Shown in pieces: positions 10,405 through 19,540 of a stretch of DNA of 64,000 nucleotides. Positions within the stretch are counted from its first letter, which is position 1, and each line of letters begins with the position of its first letter. The DNA is from a bacterium. GTDB lineage: Bacteria; Armatimonadota; Fimbriimonadia; Fimbriimonadales; Fimbriimonadaceae. Location: contig JAIXQR010000007.1 in assembly GCA_027485645.1 (NCBI GenBank), positions 744,001-808,000 on the forward strand, written 5' to 3'. The position numbers were made by a program, and so were the translations under genes. The notes below the pieces were generated by a model that saw only the letters and a list, made by a program, of their open reading frames with translations, was not told where the DNA came from and ran no database searches.

Positions 10405-10435
10405 AGTATCGGTGTTCTCCTTAGGATGTTTTCGC

Positions 10436-12283
10436 TTACTTCGGCTGACCAGTGCCGGATTTTGAACGTCTTCGTCGCACAAGTTTCCGAACCGCACGGA
10501 TTGTGAGGTACACGATGCCAACAAGTGCCAAGATCACTCCGAGCGCATGAGGCCAATACTTGTGAAGGGCTTTGGTAGCGACGTTTTTGAAAAGTTGCTT
10601 AAAGGCCGAGTCATTTGGACCAAGTTCAATAACACCGACTCTTTTCGAGTAAGACTGATACTCTGCCAGCATGCTTTCGAACAACTTCGGATTATCGGCG
10701 GACAAGTCTGTGGTCTCGCCCGGATCTTGTGAAAGGTCATAGAGTCGCCACTTGCGGTCACCCAGAGGAGGCGACAGGCGAGTGATCTTCCATTTTCCAC
10801 GGTAAAGCGCAGCATTACCGCTTACCTCAAAGCCAAACCCTTCGTCCTCGGTTCGGCTACTTGCCCCCTCACCGGCCAAAACCGGAAAGGCGCTGCGCCC
10901 ATAAAAGTCGGAAGCGTTATAAGGTACTCGCGCGGCTTCTAAGATCGTCGGCACCAAATCCGCTACGTGAACTGGTGCGTCTGAAATGCCAGTCGCCTTA
11001 ATCCCAGGGCCGGCCACAATGAACGGAACACGCAAGCCCCCTTCGCTCCCATAGAATTTGTATAGGTGGAACGGCGCAGAAGACACCGAAGCCCATTCGG
11101 GCCCAATGGCGGTCAAGCTGTTAATCTGCCCCATATTCTCCGGCGAGGTGTCAAAGCCTTCAATCGCCTCAATTCCTCGCACTAGCACCTTCTGTAACCC
11201 TTTGAACTTGGTAACCGCTGCTTCGGCACCATTGTCCGACGTGATGATGACGATCGTGTTCTTGAGCTTGCCGGCGGTTTCCAAGCTCTCTAGCAAACGT
11301 CCGACATGCTCGTCGGCGGCCGTCATCATTCCCGCATTAACCTGCATCTCTCGAGCCGCGAGGGACTTTTCCTCGGGCGTAAGATCGTCCCACGCGCGGT
11401 GGGTTTTGGGTGCTGGTGCGAGTTTCGTGGTGGGCGGGACAAGACCAAGTTTGATGGCACGCTCCAGCCGAGCCTTACGCATGACATCCCAACCGGCGTC
11501 AAACACCCCGTTATAGGAGTCGATGTACTTCTTCGGCACCTGAACTGGAATGTGGACGGCCTGTAGCGGCAGAAACGCAAAAAATGGCTCTTTCGGGTCC
11601 CCCGCATCGATGTAGTTAATCATCTTGTCAACAAGGGAGCGGGAGGAATAGTAGTCCGAGGGTAGCGTGACCGGCTTGCCGTCTTCAAACCAGCCCACAT
11701 CGTGGTAACCGGGCAGATACGGCTTTGCGTTGTAATTGCTTCCACCGGTCGCGTCCATCACGTAGGACCGGTCAAACCCGAATTTGTTAGGAAGATTCGC
11801 ACCTGCTTCGCCAATTCCCCATTTGCCAGCAACGTAGGTTCTGTAGCCTGCTTCCGAAAGTAGGCTTGCAACCGTCTTCTGATTCGTTTTCCAGAGCATC
11901 GAGTAGCCCGGCTGACGCCGCATCTCTTCGGTTACCGTTTCCACAAGTGTCCCCATGCCGACCTGGTGATTGTCCATACCGGTTAGGAGCATCGCGCGGC
12001 TTGGCCCGCAAAATGGAGAAGAGTGGAAACGCGATAAGATCACCCCTTTCTTGGCTAGAGCGTCGATCTTCGGAGTTCGTGTGTCACTTCCATAAGCCCC
12101 AAAATCCATGAAGCCCACGTCATCAAATAGCACAACAAGAATGTTGGGGCGTGCATCTTGCCCCTTAGCGGCAGCGACCGCTGCGAAGCCAAAGACCGCC
12201 GTAGAGAAGACCGCGCGGGCTACGAGAACCAATGCTCGTTGCATAGACCCTAAAGATTCGCTTAGAAGATTGTTCATATTCAT
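10436..12283 (-). CDS. Cys-type sulfatase with C-terminal TM segment
   Basis: PNILVVLFDDVGFMDFGAYG; FHSSPFCGPSRAMLLTG (CxPSR motif); C-terminal YWPHALGVILALVGIVYLTI. Confidence 0.93.
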   Translation of the reverse strand: MNMNNLLSESLGSMQRALVLVARAVFSTAVFGFAAVAAAKGQDARPNILVVLFDDVGFMDFGAYGSDTRTPKIDALAKKGVILSRFHSSPFCGPSRAMLLTGMDNHQVGMGTLVETVTEEMRRQPGYSMLWKTNQKTVASLLSEAGYRTYVAGKWGIGEAGANLPNKFGFDRSYVMDATGGSNYNAKPYLPGYHDVGWFEDGKPVTLPSDYYSSRSLVDKMINYIDAGDPKEPFFAFLPLQAVHIPVQVPKKYIDSYNGVFDAGWDVMRKARLERAIKLGLVPPTTKLAPAPKTHRAWDDLTPEEKSLAAREMQVNAGMMTAADEHVGRLLESLETAGKLKNTIVIITSDNGAEAAVTKFKGLQKVLVRGIEAIEGFDTSPENMGQINSLTAIGPEWASVSSAPFHLYKFYGSEGGLRVPFIVAGPGIKATGISDAPVHVADLVPTILEAARVPYNASDFYGRSAFPVLAGEGASSRTEDEGFGFEVSGNAALYRGKWKITRLSPPLGDRKWRLYDLSQDPGETTDLSADNPKLFESMLAEYQSYSKRVGVIELGPNDSAFKQLFKNVATKALHKYWPHALGVILALVGIVYLTIRAVRKLVRRRRSKSGTGQPK

Positions 12284-12296
12284 CCTTTGCCCACCC

Positions 12297-13154
12297 TTAG
12301 AATCGCCAAGTCGCTCCGAGGATCGGACCCGAGAGCTCGGCATCTACGCGAGCACCGTTTTGGCGGTAGTCCACCGAAAGCTCGCGATAGCCGAGTGAAA
12401 GGAAGAAGTCACGGCTCGCCTGATAACTGATAGTGCCAACAAACTGGCGGGTCTCATGCGATCCGATTCGAAAGACGCCTGCGTCCGCGTAAAGGAGGAT
12501 CGACCAGTCATCCGAAATCCGGAAACTCCGACGCATCGCGACGACCATGTCCGTAAAACTTTTCTCCCGAGAAGCTTCGAAGCTACCGGAAGCGGATTCC
12601 ACTGCAGGCTTCAGAAGCCAAGACCGGAAACCCACGAACGTGTCGAGAATCGTCTTTTTCTTGGCGACGGCTCGGTACCCGACGGCCATGGTCAACGAAA
12701 CTTGCCGCAGGCTCCCGCGCGCCCTTGTGTCCGGCGGGACGACTCCGTATTGGGATAGGTCCACGAAACTTAAATCGCCAACCAAGACGAGGCGACCCTT
12801 TCGCGCGGAAGCAGCCAGAAAGAAGGCGCTGTTCAAGTCTTCCAGCACATCCGAGAATGACTCTTGGAACTCGACGGTCCGCCCAGCCGCCGATGGTCGG
12901 ATCGACCCTCCGACTCCGGTGGCCCAAACGTAAGGGGTGACTTCCCAGACCCACTTATCTTTCGCGGGCGCATCCTTTGTTGCCTGAGGTTCCTGTGGCG
13001 GCTTCAATGAATCTGGGGAGCTAGGCGGCTGTTGTGCTTGGGCGAAACCTGTACTGGCAAACAAAACTAAAGCGAAAATGCCGACACGGGCTCCTGCCGA
13101 CAACGATCGCGCGATTGACACACTTGGGCTGCATAGGAAACCGTTTATGTTCAT
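12297..13154 (-). CDS. Exported outer-membrane beta-barrel-like protein
   Basis: Signal peptide, alternating amphipathic segments, terminal ...GPILGATWRF ending in aromatic F. Confidence 0.65.
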   Translation of the reverse strand: MNINGFLCSPSVSIARSLSAGARVGIFALVLFASTGFAQAQQPPSSPDSLKPPQEPQATKDAPAKDKWVWEVTPYVWATGVGGSIRPSAAGRTVEFQESFSDVLEDLNSAFFLAASARKGRLVLVGDLSFVDLSQYGVVPPDTRARGSLRQVSLTMAVGYRAVAKKKTILDTFVGFRSWLLKPAVESASGSFEASREKSFTDMVVAMRRSFRISDDWSILLYADAGVFRIGSHETRQFVGTISYQASRDFFLSLGYRELSVDYRQNGARVDAELSGPILGATWRF

Positions 13155-13279
13155 GACTTGCCACCTCACCCGTGCCGTTAACCGCGTCTATTTGCGACAA
13201 GAAGGTACGGCTAATGAGTTAGCATTGAGTATGAGGAGAGCAGGCCGCCCCTTGAAGTTCTAGGACGGCCAAAGACTAT

Positions 13280-14359
13280 TCAGTTTTGACCGGAACCGTC
13301 GTTCTCATTTCCCACCGAGCGAAAGTCCGAAGGCGATTTTCCGGTCCACCGTTTAAAACTCCTTGCGAAGTTAGAAGCGGTCTCAAAACCCAACTCGGAC
13401 GCTATGGTCTGAATCGGTATGTCTGAACCCGCTAGCATGGCGCGAGCCCTGCGCTCTCGAATCTCGTTCGTCAGGTCTCGAAATGTTGTGCCCGACTGCT
13501 CAAGATGACGGCGTAAGCTTCGTTCGGAATAGCCGAGGGCCGCCGCCACCTCCGAGAGCGGTAAAGCAAGGTTCTGCCCTTCTTTGAGGAACCGGGTGAC
13601 TCGCACGACGGGTGTCGGTTCGCCTTGCGCCTTCTCCGCAACTTTTTCACAAAGCGCAACTAAGCGAGGATGATTAAGCGGATCTGCTCCCGGCAGTTTT
13701 GTCGACAAAAGCTCGGCGGACAGAAACAGCCGGATTTCCGGGGCCTCAAATCGAATTGGAAAGCCAATTTTTCCTTCGACCTCGGCCCATCCCTCGGGCT
13801 TACGGACACTCAATTCACCGCGCAGCGCAGCGTTCGGCGTGCGAAGGATTGCTTTGCAAAGACCCTCGCAGCCCACCAAGGCACTCACGGACGCAAAATA
13901 TGAGATGTCCGCAAGCGGCAATTCCGGCCGAAGCCGAATCGCGAATTCGCCAGGTCGGACCTCCGCTTCCTCGTCAAAGAACGTGAACTCTATTGCCGGA
14001 AACGCCATAAAGAAGAAGCGACTCAACACCGCCAGTGCGTCCTGGAAGCTCGCTGCGTTCATCGCGGCGTAAGCCGGTAGGCCAATGAAGCTGGCTTCAA
14101 ACTGCTCGCCCAGCCGAATACCAAGGTGCGGCTCACCCGTCAGTTCCATTGCGTTCAAAAAGAACCGACGAAGTGGCGGTAACTCGGTCAAGAACCTCGG
14201 ATCGGAGAAAGCAGCCTCCGTTAATCCCGTGTTTGCAAGCAGGCGGACCGGGTCGTGGCCCTCTTTGCAGAGCGCACGAAACACGAACGCCGGATAAATC
14301 AGTCGCAGCACAAGGCCTCCATCGTATGGGAGCATAGCGCAGAGCCCGCCCACCGCCAA
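13280..14359 (-). CDS. AraC family transcriptional regulator (arabinose-binding-like N-terminus)
   Basis: C-terminal LPLSEVAAALGYSERSLRRHL...IQTIASELGFETASNFARSFKRWTGKSPSDFR. Confidence 0.9.
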   Translation of the reverse strand: MAVGGLCAMLPYDGGLVLRLIYPAFVFRALCKEGHDPVRLLANTGLTEAAFSDPRFLTELPPLRRFFLNAMELTGEPHLGIRLGEQFEASFIGLPAYAAMNAASFQDALAVLSRFFFMAFPAIEFTFFDEEAEVRPGEFAIRLRPELPLADISYFASVSALVGCEGLCKAILRTPNAALRGELSVRKPEGWAEVEGKIGFPIRFEAPEIRLFLSAELLSTKLPGADPLNHPRLVALCEKVAEKAQGEPTPVVRVTRFLKEGQNLALPLSEVAAALGYSERSLRRHLEQSGTTFRDLTNEIRERRARAMLAGSDIPIQTIASELGFETASNFARSFKRWTGKSPSDFRSVGNENDGSGQN

Positions 14360-14539
14360 TACAAAAACTAGTCATTACACTCTTATTTCTCCGATGAAGA
14401 CGATGCACGAATTCTTCCGTGCGCGGACAGATCATGATCGGCCCTCGCGGCCCCAAAAGCACGACCAACCGGGTCGGTTAGAGTCTCCGAATTTGCCGGA
14501 CCTGATCGCGATGGACAGAGGAAGACTCTGCGCAGAGCC

Positions 14540-14700
14540 TCAATGTTCAAGGAGCTCCAAATCAAAAACCGCGCTTGGCTTCCCCGACCACAAATCGCTC
14601 AGCGTGCACCGGTACAAAACCCCGGGCAGATTATCTCCATGCCCAACTCGTACGCTGGCAACGATCAAAGCGGCACCGCGAAATCGCGTGCCGGTCAATC
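14540..14700 (-). pseudogene. Truncated C-terminal relic related to the 4937..5794 protein
   Basis: Reverse translation ...LIVASVRVGHGDNLPGVLYRCTLSDLWSGKPSAVFDLELLEH* versus ...LIVARRGVLYRYTLSDLLAGKPSSVFDLEPLEK... Confidence 0.75.
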
Positions 14701-14717
14701 CTAAGACGATATCTTAG
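14701..14717. promoter_or_regulatory. Inverted repeat CTAAGA-CGATA-TCTTAG upstream of SNF2 gene (candidate operator)
   Basis: Direct reading; TATTCT -10-like hexamer at 14724-14729, start codon 14746. Confidence 0.4.
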
Positions 14718-14745
14718 AGAATGGTATTCTGTGAGAGTTGAAAGG

Positions 14746-17661
14746 ATGCTCACGCCCTACCACGCGGCCTACTTTGCACACGAACTGACTCGAAAAAGTG
14801 CCTCCGACGATCCGAATAAGCTCGGAGCGTCGCTGTATAGTGCCACGGTCGACCTGAACCCGCATCAAGTAGATGCCGCCCTATTCGCATTCAAATCACC
14901 TCTGTCTCGCGGCGCTATCCTTGCCGACGAGGTTGGCCTTGGCAAAACCATTGAAGCCGGACTGCTTATCTCCCAGCTCTGGGCGGAGCGAAAGCGGAAA
15001 ATTTTGGTCATCTGCCCCACAATCCTCCGCAAGCAATGGGCACAAGAACTGGCGGATAAATTCCATCTGGACTCTCTTGTCCTAGACGGCAAAGAATTCA
15101 ACGCCCGCAAGAAGCAAGCCGTTGACCCCCTAAGGCCACAAAATCAGGTCGTAATTTGCTCATACAACTTCGTCCAAAGCAAGGAGACCCAGGTCCTGTC
15201 TGTCCCCTGGGATTTCGTGGTAATCGATGAAGCCCACCGTCTTCGTAACGTCTGGAAACCCGGAAACAAAATCGCCGCGGCCATCAAGCGGGCAGTAAGC
15301 CAACGGCCCATCGTGCTGCTCACGGCGACCCCGCTTCAGAACAACCTTCTCGAATTGTTCGGCCTTGTAAGCCTGGTTGACGATCACATTTTCGGAGACG
15401 TCGACGCGTTCAAAGCTCGATACATGCGCGGTCCGCTAGAACAGCGGGAACTCAGAGACCTAAAACTCCGCCTAGAACCAATCTGCCAAAGAACTCTAAG
15501 ACGTCAAGTACAGGAGTACGTTAAGTTCACGGCCCGTATCCCTATTACCCAAGACTTCACCCCAACCGACGAAGAACAACGGTTGTACATGCTCGTTTCG
15601 GAGTACCTCCAGCGAGACAACATTCAGGCACTTCCTGCTAGCCAACGCAAGCTGATGACTCTAGTTCTTCGGAAGTTGCTGGCGTCCTCTACCTTTGCCA
15701 TCGGTCAGACCCTCGGCCGAATGATCGAGCGAATCAAAGAAAAGAACCCGGACATTACCGGTTCGCTTGAAGATGACTTCGAAACGCTCGACGAAATTGC
15801 AGAAGAGCTGCAAGCATCTAACGAAGACGTTGCCAACAGCACGGACGCAAGCGACACGGAGCAAATTCTTGCTGAGCTAAAAGAACTTGCCCAGTACCGA
15901 AAGCTCGCTGAGTCGATCACCGTAAACGCGAAAGGCACCGCCCTCTTGGAGGCGCTTCGCAGCGGCTTTGGAAAACTACAAGACCTTGGTGCCGCACAAA
16001 AGGCTGTCATCTTCACCGAAAGCCGGAGAACCCAGGAATACCTCGTCAACCTTCTAAACGAAAACGGCTACGCCGGTCGATTCCTCACTGTCAATGGAAC
16101 AAACGCAGACGATCGCTCGGGTGCCATCTATAAAACTTGGCTCGAACGACACAAAGGCGAGGGCGTCGTCACCGGGAACAAGGCCGTCGACTTGCGGGCG
16201 GCCCTCGTCGAAGACTTCAAGCTGAACAAGGACATCCTCATCGCCACCGAGGCCGCTGCCGAAGGTGTTAACCTTCAGTTCTGTAGCTTGGTCGTGAACT
16301 ACGACCTTCCGTGGAATCCTCAGCGTATCGAACAACGCATCGGCCGTTGCCACCGCTACGGACAGAAGCATGACGTTGTCGTGATCAACTTCCTAAACCG
16401 ATCCAACGAAGCCGACATGCGCGTCTTCGACTTGCTCAACGAAAAATTCAAACTTTTCGATGGAGTTTTCGGTTCATCGGACGAGATCCTCGGAGCGCTG
16501 GAATCCGGCGTTGATTTTGAGCAAAGAATTCTCGCCATCTACCAATCCTGCCGTACGGATGCAGAGATTGATCAAGCTTTCAATGCCCTCCAAGGTGAGC
16601 TGGAAGAGCAGATTCAATACCGAATGAAGCAAGTCGCGCAAGACGTGTTGACCAATCTGGACGAAACCGTACGCAAACGCCTACGACTGCGAAAGCGAGA
16701 AGCGGAAGCGCAAATGGGCGAACTGGAATCGTTACTATTCCGACTCGCCAAATCCGAACTTACCGACCATGCGGACTTCGACGATGCCGGATGTGCATTC
16801 ACATTACGGACGGTGCCAGACGGCTGGAGCAATGTCGAGCCCGGAAGGTACGTCATGCTGACGCGGCAAGGATCCGAGGGAGCGAGAACCCTTCGCCTCG
16901 GCCATCCGTTGGCCGAAGCGATGATCAAACGCGCCAAGGAACGCCAGTTAGGTCCCGCCAAACTCGCATTTTCTTACGACCAGTCACTCGGCCGTAATGT
17001 CCTATTGGAGTCCCAGGTAGGCCAGACTGGACACCTCATTATCTCGAAGCTCGAGATCAAATCGGAAGTGGACGAAGAAGAGCGACTTCTGTTTGCCGCT
17101 ACGGATGCGTCGGGCAATCCTCTTCACTGGAAGTTTGCCAAAGCGCTTCTCGGTCTGCATGCTAAAGCATGGGAACCCGCTCTTGCGGCGGACGACATAG
17201 AAGCTCGATTGAAGGTGCAGATCGCCCAGGCTCAGAGTCTCGTTCTGGGCGAACGTGAAGCCCGGAATGCTTCGTTCTTTACGGATGAAATCGACAAGTT
17301 AGAGCGTTGGGCCGACGACCTAAAGCACGGGCTAGAAGTCGACATCAAGGATTTGCGGGCAAGAGTCAACCAACTCAAGAAAGATTTTCGCACGGCCCAA
17401 GCACTTGAGCAGAAACTGGGAATACAAAAGGAGCTGCGCGAAGTCGAGAAGCAGCGTGACCGTAAGCAACTCGAACTGTACAAGACTCAAGATGACATCG
17501 ACTTAAAAAAGGAAGCCCTAATTGATGGTGTCGAAGCGCAACTCAAGCAGGTGGTACAAGATAAGGCCATCTTCATGATCCGCTGGCAGTTAAAGTCAGA
17601 AGTGCAAGCAGAATGTGTCGACTTTAACCTTGCGTCAATGGAGGGCGCGTTCCCTTTATGA
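14746..17661 (+). CDS. SNF2/RapA-like helicase-ATPase with coiled-coil C-terminus
   Basis: LADEVGLGKTIEAGLLISQ, VVIDEAHRLRN, LLTATPLQNNLLELFGL, NYDLPWNPQRIEQRIGRCHRYGQ. Start set at MLTPYHAAYFAHELT; upstream track extension overlaps the relic. Confidence 0.92.
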   Translation: MLTPYHAAYFAHELTRKSASDDPNKLGASLYSATVDLNPHQVDAALFAFKSPLSRGAILADEVGLGKTIEAGLLISQLWAERKRKILVICPTILRKQWAQELADKFHLDSLVLDGKEFNARKKQAVDPLRPQNQVVICSYNFVQSKETQVLSVPWDFVVIDEAHRLRNVWKPGNKIAAAIKRAVSQRPIVLLTATPLQNNLLELFGLVSLVDDHIFGDVDAFKARYMRGPLEQRELRDLKLRLEPICQRTLRRQVQEYVKFTARIPITQDFTPTDEEQRLYMLVSEYLQRDNIQALPASQRKLMTLVLRKLLASSTFAIGQTLGRMIERIKEKNPDITGSLEDDFETLDEIAEELQASNEDVANSTDASDTEQILAELKELAQYRKLAESITVNAKGTALLEALRSGFGKLQDLGAAQKAVIFTESRRTQEYLVNLLNENGYAGRFLTVNGTNADDRSGAIYKTWLERHKGEGVVTGNKAVDLRAALVEDFKLNKDILIATEAAAEGVNLQFCSLVVNYDLPWNPQRIEQRIGRCHRYGQKHDVVVINFLNRSNEADMRVFDLLNEKFKLFDGVFGSSDEILGALESGVDFEQRILAIYQSCRTDAEIDQAFNALQGELEEQIQYRMKQVAQDVLTNLDETVRKRLRLRKREAEAQMGELESLLFRLAKSELTDHADFDDAGCAFTLRTVPDGWSNVEPGRYVMLTRQGSEGARTLRLGHPLAEAMIKRAKERQLGPAKLAFSYDQSLGRNVLLESQVGQTGHLIISKLEIKSEVDEEERLLFAATDASGNPLHWKFAKALLGLHAKAWEPALAADDIEARLKVQIAQAQSLVLGEREARNASFFTDEIDKLERWADDLKHGLEVDIKDLRARVNQLKKDFRTAQALEQKLGIQKELREVEKQRDRKQLELYKTQDDIDLKKEALIDGVEAQLKQVVQDKAIFMIRWQLKSEVQAECVDFNLASMEGAFPL

Positions 17662-18617
17662 TTATTGTCAGCAACGGTGTCCTCAATCGCGAGTTTCTGG
17701 AAAGTGCTGCACTCCAGAACGTCCGAGCTTTCCTCAGGACAGCCCATTCCGAGCGAGGAATCAAGGGAAGAAGTCAAGCGGACATCCTTGGGCAACTAAC
17801 CGAAACTGATCTCCAGATGACCGTGCAGCAGTTTCGGACAGCGTGCTGGAACTTGATGGGTGAAGAGTTCAAAGGCAATCATCATGTTGCCCTTTCAGCT
17901 CTGGGTCCATTCTTGAGCGATCCGAATCGAGCTGATCTTGGTCGCAAACATGAACAAACTCAGAGTCTCATCGCTTCGCAACAAGAAGTTTCTACAAACC
18001 AGATTATTGACAGCACGATGAACACGGAGTCCGAGACATTGAAGCTACTCTACGTTGGCGAGGCCGAAGCAGAAGTCTATGACAGTGATCAGTCCTATGA
18101 GGACGAAATAAACGACCAAGCGTACAGTTTCAAAGCGTATAAACTCCTTAATGTGCCCGTCTTCTCGCAGGTTGAAGTAGGGCTTTTCATGCCTTACGCA
18201 ACGATCACTACAAGAGCAATCCATCAGAAAGTGCGCCCCACGCACCAGATTGAAGCGGTGAGGGAGCGAATTGCAAGTGAGCTGGGCTCACCGCTTCCGC
18301 CGCTTGGAAATATTGCTTCCGGCATCACCGCACTGTGGGGAACGCACATCACCCCCCGGAAAGTGTCTCAGCAAGAGCCGGACGGAACGGTCGTAGACCT
18401 AACAAGGGCAATGGGGCAACGGAACCCTTCCTCCCGGAATGTTGAGGACTTGGTTAGGCAATGGGAGTTCAAACATGGTGCCTTGCACTTTGATGATCAA
18501 GCGCAACAAGCGCCGTTCTATGTTGATGCGGGGCGAGCAATCTTCTCGTTCGGAACACGAGTCACTCGGGAGGTGGCGGACCATGTTATTTCAGCGATCC
18601 TCAGCGCTGCCCCTTGA
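17658..18617 (+). CDS. Unknown protein in defence-like operon
   Basis: ATGA overlap with SNF2 gene; no recognisable family. Confidence 0.75.
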   Translation: MIIVSNGVLNREFLESAALQNVRAFLRTAHSERGIKGRSQADILGQLTETDLQMTVQQFRTACWNLMGEEFKGNHHVALSALGPFLSDPNRADLGRKHEQTQSLIASQQEVSTNQIIDSTMNTESETLKLLYVGEAEAEVYDSDQSYEDEINDQAYSFKAYKLLNVPVFSQVEVGLFMPYATITTRAIHQKVRPTHQIEAVRERIASELGSPLPPLGNIASGITALWGTHITPRKVSQQEPDGTVVDLTRAMGQRNPSSRNVEDLVRQWEFKHGALHFDDQAQQAPFYVDAGRAIFSFGTRVTREVADHVISAILSAAP

Positions 18618-19530
18618 ATACAGTATTATTACGAAACGGATTGAGCAAGCCGAAGCTGTGATCGCGATGGCTTGGCCAAAGATTGTTTACTCACAGGAGG
18701 AAGTCCAAGCACTAGACGCTGGAAACCCATATCCTAACATCAGTGTGATTGACGCCCTTCTTGCGATTGGTATTCTGGAGCGGTGTGAGTATCGAAGGAA
18801 CCCTGACACCGGTTTTCACCTCGATGATGGGTTTGACTTTGACGAAGATACCTATTTGCTTGAAGTCAAATATAAAGTAACTGGAATACCAATGAGCCTT
18901 ATCAACGATTTTCGAACCCTCAAGGCAGAGCCCTACTTCATTTCCTTTCATAGTGGAGGCGCTTTAGCCGAAGCCCAGTCTTTACATACAGCTCTGCAAA
19001 GCGCCGGTATCAAGGGCTTCCTCAGCGACGATCTTCCGAACGGAGCGCCGTGGAAGCAAGATGCTGCTTATGCGCTTAGGGCGGCAAAGACTGTCATCTT
19101 GATCGAGTCAGAGATATATCATCAGCGGCCAAGATGTATAGTTGAGCGAAATTTTGGTGTTGCGAACGGTGCTCGAGTCCTACGAATCGGTCTGACTCCT
19201 CGAGGTGATCTGAAAGACTGCCCAGCGTGGCTTGAAGGAGGAATTCAGCACCAAATATTCTGGAATGGAGGGGTCTTCGATCTTGGTAGCGTTCTAGCCT
19301 TAAAGCTACCAAATATTGCCAATCTAGCTCTTCGCAAGCGAGCTGGCCTGGAACTTATTCGCGGTCTTAGCGAATCTGAGGTAAGGTCGCTTGCCACTAC
19401 GCTAGGCGTCAGGGGTCAAATAACTGGCGAGCCGGATGACTGGCAAAATCGCCTTGCCGAGATCATGTTTGGGAACAATGTCAAAGCCGATCAATTTGGA
19501 CAAGAATTCGATCTCTTAGCGATCTTCTAA
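18583..19530 (+). CDS. TIR-domain-like protein with unrecognised N- and C-terminal regions
   Basis: EPYFISFHSGGALAEAQSLHTALQSAGIKGFLSDDLPNGAPWKQDAAYALRAAKTVILIESEIYHQRPRCIVERNFGVANGARVLRIGL resembles TIR strand/helix pattern incl. CxxE; start chosen at MLFQRSS. Confidence 0.55.
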   Translation: MLFQRSSALPLEYSIITKRIEQAEAVIAMAWPKIVYSQEEVQALDAGNPYPNISVIDALLAIGILERCEYRRNPDTGFHLDDGFDFDEDTYLLEVKYKVTGIPMSLINDFRTLKAEPYFISFHSGGALAEAQSLHTALQSAGIKGFLSDDLPNGAPWKQDAAYALRAAKTVILIESEIYHQRPRCIVERNFGVANGARVLRIGLTPRGDLKDCPAWLEGGIQHQIFWNGGVFDLGSVLALKLPNIANLALRKRAGLELIRGLSESEVRSLATTLGVRGQITGEPDDWQNRLAEIMFGNNVKADQFGQEFDLLAIF

Positions 19531-19540
19531 GCAAATTACG

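Noticed and set aside
14575-14745. N-terminal 57-aa extension of the SNF2 ORF
   Set aside because: Overlaps the antisense gene relic; the recognisable family N-terminus starts at MLTPYHAAYFAHEL (14746).
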